The notes under the pieces: generated by a model
Told to the model about the DNA's origin: nothing
What the model saw: only the letters and a program-made list of their open reading frames with translations
Database searches by the model: none
Assembly: GCA_963971305.1 (NCBI GenBank)
Contig: OZ020304.1
Coordinates: 79,174,355 to 79,238,354 of the forward strand
Direction of reading: 5' to 3'
DNA from: Arcuatula senhousia
Lineage: Eukaryota > Mollusca > Bivalvia > Mytilida > Mytilidae
DNA length: 64,000 nt
In this document: in pieces, positions 57,393 to 64,000 of the stretch
Layout: each line of letters begins with the position of its first letter
How positions within the stretch are numbered: the stretch's first letter is position 1
Translations under genes and position numbers: made by a program

Positions 57393-59182
57393 TATGTCAA
57401 ATTCAATAAAATGTATCCTTTATACTGAAAAGACTGTTAGGGCTTAACAAGTCATAAACATTTAAACACATACAAGATATCAAATTACTTGGTGCTTAAA
57501 GTAACGAATAAATAGAAATCTAAATTAAGATAAACTATGAACTTATTCCAGTTTTTATAATCAGGATAAGAATGTGCAAAAACGTAATTAAAGTAATAAT
57601 AAATCAAAAAATCATAATTTTTTTAACAGTCTTTTTAAGCTTTTAAAATATAAATTGTTAATGTAAACTTTTATTAAAGCTACAAAAAGTCCATTAAATA
57701 GTGTAGTTTTGCAGAATTTAATAAAAAAGTGTATTTAACAACCATTTGCCTCCCGAGTTGTATTATGCAAACTAGATGCATACGACCCAAGTTTGAACTC
57801 ACTCGGAAGTGCCCGCGCAAGCCCATCTAAAAATACTTTAGGAAATGGATGTAAACAAACGTGGTCTGAAAAAGGTATGTTCTGGTTTTTGTAACTGTTT
57901 TGATTTTTCCTTACTCCGTTCCCCTTTAAAATGATATCAATAACAAGAGAAAGTGGTTTAGAAATCCCCCCAATGAGAATATTGTGTCATTGAATTAATA
58001 GAGTTTTCAGTTAAATAGGCCCGGTTAATATATAGCACGGTGAATGGAAAACAGGTGCGTGTGTGTTGTTATTATAACATGTTTAACTTTTTTTAATCAG
58101 TATTTCTTAATAGCGGAAAGGTTTTACTTGTCAAATAAATAAGAAATATGAAATTATATTAAACCCAGAGCTTTACATGCTCTTACTTCAAAATACATTT
58201 TTGTTTGTTTTGAAATGGTCGGTAAAAATCGGAATGTTGTTCACGAAAGTTAAAAAGTGGCCATTGGTATCAATCTTCTCCAAAAATCAGCTAAATTTCT
58301 AGCCGGTACACGCACATTAATAGAATTTTCGTCTTCATGAAAGCGCGAAAGCTTTAATTTTATGATTATGCAACAGTTAAGTGATTATTTTTACATTGCA
58401 ATTTTTTTCCCAAAACTGCTATATTATTACTTTAAATAAGCTGGCATTTAATTAAAATAGATGGAAAACCTGTAGTTTAGTCATATGATGAATAATAGAC
58501 ATCACTGAATGACTCTGTAAACATATTTAAATCTTTTCCATAGCTTGTAAGAGGATACAATGTTTTATAGTAACAAATCAACATCAATAATTTTATAATT
58601 AAATAATATTACTTCATGTCACAAAACAAGTAAAAATTTGTCTACAATTATTTGTACATATCACATTCCTCTAGTACATAAAAATAAGACTACCCATGCT
58701 GATAAAAATATAGAGACAGATCTATCACTGGTTTGTTTGAAAGACAATAACATCAACAAGACTAGCATTGACAATACAGAAGTACATGTATCATAAAATC
58801 AAAATGTATAGTAGCAATAAATGGCAATCTAAGACAATGTTATAATCAGTTTGTCATAAAGCAGCTTTTTGAAATATAGTAATTTTGGATCTGACAGGAA
58901 ATATACTCAAAAGTATGAATTAATGACTCTTCAAAAATTCCATGAGAGATTACTTCTAATTTTCAGTAATGTTTTGTTTATGAAAAGAAACATTTCCCAA
59001 AGTAAAATTTATTACCTACATGTACATCAGGTTTAAACTTGTCACATGTTAAAGTTAATTTTATTGTTTATAAAACTGCCAAGTGTCATATTTTATTTTA
59101 TGTATCTTAAAATTTATTCTCTATAGTTGAATACGTATCACATATTAAAGTTTATTTTGTTTAACACTAAGACTGTCAAAAG

Positions 59183-62100
59183 TTATATTTTAGTCACAAG
59201 GGTTGCTGGGTAAAATTTCCCATCATCCTCCTCTTCAGCCTCACTGTCCATTGCTATTGACTCTGGCCTAGAACTTGGGAAACAGACCGTAGGACCTAGT
59301 GGTACCTGTATAACAGAAGGAGCTGGGCTGACACTTGGTGTATTGTTACGTGTGGTCAGGTCACACTGATCCAGCATCCTCAGAAGTTCATCAGGAGTCG
59401 GACCACCAGGAATGAAGCCTGATTTGTTCATCATCTCTAGGGCTGTTGTCAAGTCCCACATCTGTAATAAATAACAAGGTTAGCTAGTGTAGCAAAAGTC
59501 ATAACTATACACTTTCTGCCATATGTCATGTGACTCAAAAAAACATTCTGGAAGTCTAACAATCATTCAGATTTTGGAAGTTTTCAAAAAATCTGGACAT
59601 GCACAAAAATAAACAGCAGAAAATATTAGCACATTCTCTCTTAATGGTCGTCCCATTGTTCCATTTTTGATTCGATTGTTGGATTTCTTCTGCGCGAGCT
59701 TTTAAGGCCATGCTTTTCATATTAATATACTAAGTCAAATGTAGAGTTTATTCAGTCAAGTCTTAGAAATAGGTAGAAAATACCTTCAAGTTTCTTAGCA
59801 GTCCACATAAATTCCATACTTATAGGCAATGTATTGATTTTACAAAGGTTATAAACATTTCTCTTTTTTTTCACTAAATTTTTCTTTAATGGCTCATTTT
59901 TTAGGTCAAATATGGCAGTAAAAAGTGGTCAGGAAACATAAACATACATACTTCACACATAATGCTTGGGTTTGAAATTCAAGCTAGAGACATTTAGCTA
60001 TATGCACCATCAAATATACTTTTTGCTAAAAGGGTTATATTTACCTGTATAGATCCATTACTGTGGCCAGAAAAAATATATCTCCTGGGCCTCGAACCCA
60101 TTCGGTTGGACCCTTCACATTCATGTACACAGAAGGCTGTTATACTACTGTTGTCTACTGATGATATCACACACACTCTGTAAAGATAACATACAAATAA
60201 AGCAAGACATCTAAATTTGGGCCTGTTTGTACTTTCCTCCCAGGGTACCCAAGGTACATTTTTATCGCTGGTTTATAATAAAATGAAATGTGGGTGACCT
60301 CTGTTTTCTTTGGGACCACTCCATAAAGAGTATTGTACATTTTGAACATTTTTTCCTTTATAACATTAACCTGGATGTTTCTCATTTCTTTTTGTACCTT
60401 GGTCACCCTACGTTTAATTTCCAAAGGCAAGCTTTGATTTGCCACAGCTGTATTATCACAGGGTGGGAACGGAAATTGTACAGTTTCCGGAAGCGCCGTT
60501 CTTATGACAAGCAAAAGTTCAAATCCCACGGATTCGTTAATAAAAGTACTTCTTATTACGTTAAATACACAAAAACGTTCAACCATATCTACCAATAAAG
60601 TGCATATATATGCTTTATGTAATGACAAGTATCTGCATTAAATGCGTTTTATCTGTATGTTCGCGTTTAAGCATGGATTTTTTAACAAAAATGGTAGCTC
60701 GAACATCTCAAAAAGACAAGACCATCTTCTTTTTTCGATCGTTTTAAAAATAAACACACATTGAACGAACGTCGATTTGTACTTTTTGAAGCCTCTTTAT
60801 ATTGAACATTTAAAATCAAATGCATTTGTAAAGCAGATATTAACTATTTAGTGATAACTTCCAATTTTGTCTCAAAATTCTGAAATTAAAAGTGAACGGG
60901 AAGCGCCAAGGCAGTAAAAAATGTATGAATAGTTAGCGCCGAAATTTAGAGTTTTCTTTTGGGGTATCTTTTGGGTAATTTCTCATTACAAGTCGATTTA
61001 GGAATATAACTAAAATTCCCCCGATGTAACTGAGTTTTTGGTAACACTGTTCATGACTTTGTGGCATTAAGTAGTATAACTATTTTCCGGGTATTACATG
61101 TAAAGTCCTCGTCCATATTTTTTTTAGCCTTGTGAGATTAACACCTCCCCCATTTTTTTCCCTGCACCTAATACAATGTTATCTAAAAGTAAATTAATAC
61201 AGGAATAATATCTAACAAAAGATTTATCATTATAAACACATTTACGTGCATGAGTCAGACAAGTTGAAATGGCAATATGCAAATTATAGCTGTGTTCCGA
61301 TGAAATCAAGCTATCATTTAACATTAGATTACATTATACAGTGATACGAAAAAGGGGGAGGTTAAATTTAAAACGGTAGTTAGTTGTTTTCTAGGTCGTG
61401 TCAAGGTTGTGGTCTGTTCGAATGAAATAGGCAAAGAAGGTATGTATATATTAAAATGTGTAGAATTTGTTTTTCATTAGATAATTTGCGCAAGTAATTC
61501 ACAGAAGTTATATCTTACAAAAGGAATTATTTAAATATGCACTAAATCTTTTCAAAGCATGTCTATTTATAGATATATTTATGTTTATGGACTAATACCT
61601 AGCATGCATCCGTGTTTTGAAGTTTATTGTATAGTTTTTATTTAAATTTCATGAAAGACCCCCTTCTTGACAAAAAAACAATTAACATAAAAATTTGACA
61701 AACACAAACATTAGCTTTAATGAAGATTCCTGGCATAGGACAGGCACATTAATATTGGCACTTATAGTTTTAAAAGTTTTTCTTTCTTTTCTTCGTTTTT
61801 TTTGGTTATTTTTATTTTGTTTTTTTGTTTTTATTTTTTGTTTGTTTGTTTGTTTTTGTTTGTTTGGTAGATGAGTGACGTGTTAACGATTGCCTCTATT
61901 GACCAAGTTCTTGAGACAGAGGCCCGCACCACTTATAGCTGCGAACAATGCAGTTTTTCTTCAAACCACAAAAATAGCGTCGACCGGCACGCCAGGAATA
62001 TTCACAGGAAAATTGAAGAAGGAGAGGTCACACAACCTAAGAGTATATTGTGTGACCAGTGCGTCAGCTGGTTTGACAGCCGTTCTGGATTTGGATCGCA

Positions 62101-63715
62101 CTATAGAGAGAAGCACTTTTTTGAGTTCCGCTTCATGTGCAATACATGTAATAGAGGGTTCGACAGAAGGTGGAATTACAGGGGGCATCTTTCGTCGCAC
62201 CATGAAATCGTAAGAGAGTCCTGCACTTGATTTTATAATTGACGCGCGTTTCGTATATTTAAGACTCATTAGAGAAGCACTAAAAACAAAGTGGGTGAAT
62301 GTAATTGTTTTGCACATAAATCACACAGGGCGGTCATTTATGATTCCGAAGGATACCGGAGTATCCGGAAACCTGTTCAGTGCATATTACGTTTTTATTG
62401 TTTTAAGGTGCTGCATAAAAACACTTTTTACAATGATACGCGACCACAGGACAATTTTTGTAACGATTAAATATTAATATAGAGATAATTATTGTAGTGT
62501 ATCGATATCAATGCAGATGTTGCTAAAGCTATATGATGTTCCTAAGGTAATTTCAGCAATTCCTAAAGGTCGGTTTAGCATTTTTAACGCACAAATGACT
62601 TCATAAAGAGCATTCAAATTTGTGATTATCAATTTGGTGCAGTGAGTTCATTTTTATGTTTCATTTGTTCATTATTAGCATTTGTAGTGTTTTAATGCGC
62701 TTATCAAATGAATTATATTGGTTTTTATAGTGTGAGCTACCCGTTCAAAAAAAAAAAAGAATTTTGGAGCTTACTGTTCAATACACCGGACGCTTCCCGT
62801 TCAAGTGTTAAAATTTAGGGGTGATATAAAAAATGCAATAATACAATTTAAACGTAAAGATAGCACAATACTTTTACAATGTTTTGATTCTTGCTTGTTT
62901 GATCTGTGGATTGGTGCTTTAAACTAGGTCTACATTGAAACCGATTTCACATCAGACCCCGAAAAAGACACGGCATGTCAAATTTTTCGTCTACTTCTCA
63001 GTGTTCGTGATGAATTAGATAGTCAAAAACATGGCTGATTGCACTATTATGAACCTTACTGCTCACATAACTTACCTTCAAATATTTTCGTTATATTTTT
63101 TGTCTTTCTCTCTTCATATTGAACTTGCAAATGCATTCTAAATTTCGTGTTTTGGCATTTTTGAATTTGTCGCTAACTGTATCAAAAAATATCCTCGCTT
63201 CGCGAACGGCGCTTCCGGAAACTGTACAATTTCCGTTCCCACCCTGTGATTATGTTTAGATATAAATTTTGCTCAAAAGAGGAACATGTTAACTTTTATT
63301 TACTAACTCACATATCACTCTTTGAGCCAAAATATTGCCAAAACAAGTCTAATGACCTATCCTTATTTTCATTTTAAATGAAAGATATGAACATATTTTG
63401 CCCTAAGTTCTTAGATCATAAAATCAAATCTTCATGGGCAGGATTTTTTCAGCAAAGTGTCCTTTTCTACCTAAAGATAATGTTTTTAGACAGAATATTT
63501 CCACATCTTTATCATTAAAGTACTAAAATTGTGCTTCCTAGGTGATTTGTATATGATCTTGGTAGTAAGCTGTCTCATGCACTATCATTCCTCACCCATG
63601 TATTTTGTAAAATATTACCTCTCCCCATTAGAAGACAGTCTGATAAACAGTTTATCTGTTTCTGGGATTATTTTCTGTATAAAGACCTGTAAATCATCCT
63701 GTTCCCCATAAGGAC
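59183..63715 (-). CDS. KCTD3: KCTD3/SHKBP1-like BTB-WD40 protein, C-terminal exons (partial)
   Basis: Three 3'-terminal exons on the minus strand, 63715-63619, 60177-60045 and 59461-59183, join in phase; the rest of the gene lies beyond the right edge. Exon one reads [14 protein letters not shown] then [11 protein letters not shown]; the second reads [17 protein letters not shown] and [18 protein letters not shown] (last WD-type blade); the third reads [15 protein letters not shown], then [16 protein letters not shown], an Ser/Pro stretch and an acidic [12 protein letters not shown] before the stop. These blocks are diagnostic of the KCTD3/SHKBP1 pair, which in vertebrates have an N-terminal BTB domain and bind HCN channels or SH3KBP1/Cullin partners. 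The C-terminal tail after MWDLTTA is about 90 residues, shorter than in human KCTD3. A minus-strand AATAAA lies 27 bases past the stop. The 3.4-kb intron between the first two exons is mostly a recent transposon. Which of the two vertebrate paralogues it represents is undecided. Confidence 0.88.
60457..63248. mobile_element. TIR DNA element, 2,792 bp, perfect 45-bp inverted repeats, ATTAT target duplication
   Basis: Left end 60457-60501 and right end 63204-63248 are exact inverted copies over 45 bases (outer sequence CACAGGGTGGGAACGG). Both are flanked directly by ATTAT (60452-60456 and 63249-63253), a perfect 5-bp target-site duplication. A near-palindrome GGAAATTGTACAGTTTCC sits inside the TIR. 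A second, internal inverted motif (TGAACGGGAAGCG) occurs near 60890 and, reversed, near 62790. The only convincing ORF is a three-zinc-finger protein (61871-62230); no transposase is recognisable. It sits in an intron of the KCTD3-like gene. The CAGGG-like end and 5-bp duplication are compatible with a hAT (5-bp class) or Transib-like origin, but the family is unresolved. Identical TIRs imply a young insertion. Confidence 0.9.
61871..62230 (+). CDS. Three-finger C2H2 zinc-finger protein encoded inside the TIR element
   Basis: A 119-aa ORF starting [15 protein letters not shown]. Three C2H2 fingers are visible: CEQC-X12-H-X4-H (about residues 24-45), CDQC-X12-H-X4-H (about 61-82) and CNTC-X12-H-X3/4-H (about 90-112), with a short acidic linker between fingers 1 and 2. 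It would be a small DNA-binding protein; no catalytic domain is present. The ATG directly follows a T/G-rich stretch ending GGTAG, which looks like a 3' splice site. A possible upstream non-coding exon ends at 61439 with an AAG|GTATGT donor, so a two-exon transcript is plausible. It lies antisense to the KCTD3-like gene and wholly between the two TIRs, so it travels with the element. A role as TIR-binding factor or repressor is inference; it could also be a captured host gene. Confidence 0.7.
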   Translation: MSDVLTIASIDQVLETEARTTYSCEQCSFSSNHKNSVDRHARNIHRKIEEGEVTQPKSILCDQCVSWFDSRSGFGSHYREKHFFEFRFMCNTCNRGFDRRWNYRGHLSSHHEIVRESCT

Positions 63716-63825
63716 CTACAATAAATACACTTTATAATCATAAATGGCCAAAATCAACTTGGATTTAAACAAAAGGCATGTATAGATTTCCTCTACAATG
63801 TAAAATCCATTACTGTAAACCAATT

Positions 63826-63905
63826 AATTTTCGCGTGCTATAAACTTTCGCGAGATTCGCGGAAGCTTTGCATACGCGAAAGTTTATAGCCACGAAACAG
63901 TCTGA
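63826..63905. repeat. Palindromic TTTCGCG hairpin repeat
   Basis: Perfect 16-base inverted arms GCTATAAACTTTCGCG (63838-63853) and CGCGAAAGTTTATAGC (63876-63891), with further ACGAAA units up to the window end. It looks like the ACTGTAAA/TTTTCGCG arm of the MITE family at 28003. Confidence 0.55.
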
Positions 63906-64000
63906 GTGAAAAGGTTGTACCATGGAAAATTACGAAACCACGAAAGATTATCTCCTTGAAAATGTTCATTCTTAGGAAACCGCAAAAGTTTGTAGCCGCG

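Larger units (their letters stand above)
55503..59182. other. Tail-to-tail spacer between SRP54 and the KCTD3-like gene
   Basis: SRP54 3' UTR to about 56104, CAGCGAGCAG repeat (56195-56320), short tandem phrases CATCTACTTCCTGTTTAAC (56660-56850), MITE 57180-57392, then AT-rich sequence. A short GC-richer patch at 57750-57880 includes an ATG and donor-like GTATGT but no supportable gene. Confidence 0.5.

Noticed and set aside
57847..57877. A possible first exon on + (MDVNKRGLKK then GTATGT)
   Set aside because: No downstream exon with homology follows before the opposite-strand KCTD3-like gene, and ten residues are not enough to support a gene.
60167..60628. A 153-aa minus-strand open frame overlapping the left TIR
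   Set aside because: It crosses the transposon boundary and TIR, ends in host intron, and shows no domain; treated as chance.
61890..62213. Alternative frames (+ and -) overlapping the zinc-finger ORF
   Set aside because: Only the frame at 61871-62230 shows correctly spaced C2H2 fingers; the others are shadows.

Overview
This is a eukaryotic nuclear window: AT-rich, with GT-AG introns, one-exon-at-a-time homology and dense young repeats. The protein sequences and the repeat repertoire (tRNA-like TRIM, hairpin-ended tandem-repeat elements with CGTC-rich leaders, LINE 3' fragments) fit a marine bivalve, most likely a mussel-type genome. The animal placement is solid; the bivalve placement is inference.

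Five genes can be rebuilt exon by exon with consistent splice phases. YIPF4 (-, 3607-14239, 6 exons, 267 aa) and EXO1 (+, 16866-30479, 13 exons, 822 aa) lie head to head. LPGAT1 (-, 35331-40564, 5 exons, 368 aa) and SRP54 (+, 43491-55502, 15 exons, 502 aa) form a second head-to-head pair. A KCTD3/SHKBP1-type gene (-, 59183-63715, last three exons seen) runs off the right edge. EXO1/LPGAT1 and SRP54/KCTD3 are tail to tail. Products act in Golgi membrane traffic, DNA mismatch repair and end resection, lysophospholipid acylation, co-translational ER targeting, and a BTB/WD-repeat adaptor role. They are unrelated housekeeping genes, not one pathway.

The introns and spacers are where the novelty lies. 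(1) A 480-bp miniature LTR retrotransposon (TRIM) at 42301-42780 has two identical 186-bp LTRs, a Lys-type PBS, a PPT, and a tRNA-like Pol III promoter inside each LTR. (2) A 2,792-bp element at 60457-63248 has perfect 45-bp inverted repeats and a 5-bp target duplication; its only recognisable ORF is a 119-aa three-zinc-finger protein. (3) A group of unrelated-sequence elements shares one architecture: T-tract, 5' hairpin, CGTC-rich leader, internal tandem repeats, inverted copy of the 5' end, 3' hairpin, then CTTGTT. This resembles Helentron/HINE elements, and several copies are nested. (4) In three of the five genes an exon-intron junction is itself tandemly duplicated, giving arrays of decoy splice sites; the most extreme is 15 copies of the 3' splice site of SRP54 exon 14. 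(5) A 3.7-kb element at 10184-13890 has inverted ends built of short tandem units and carries a decayed reverse transcriptase.
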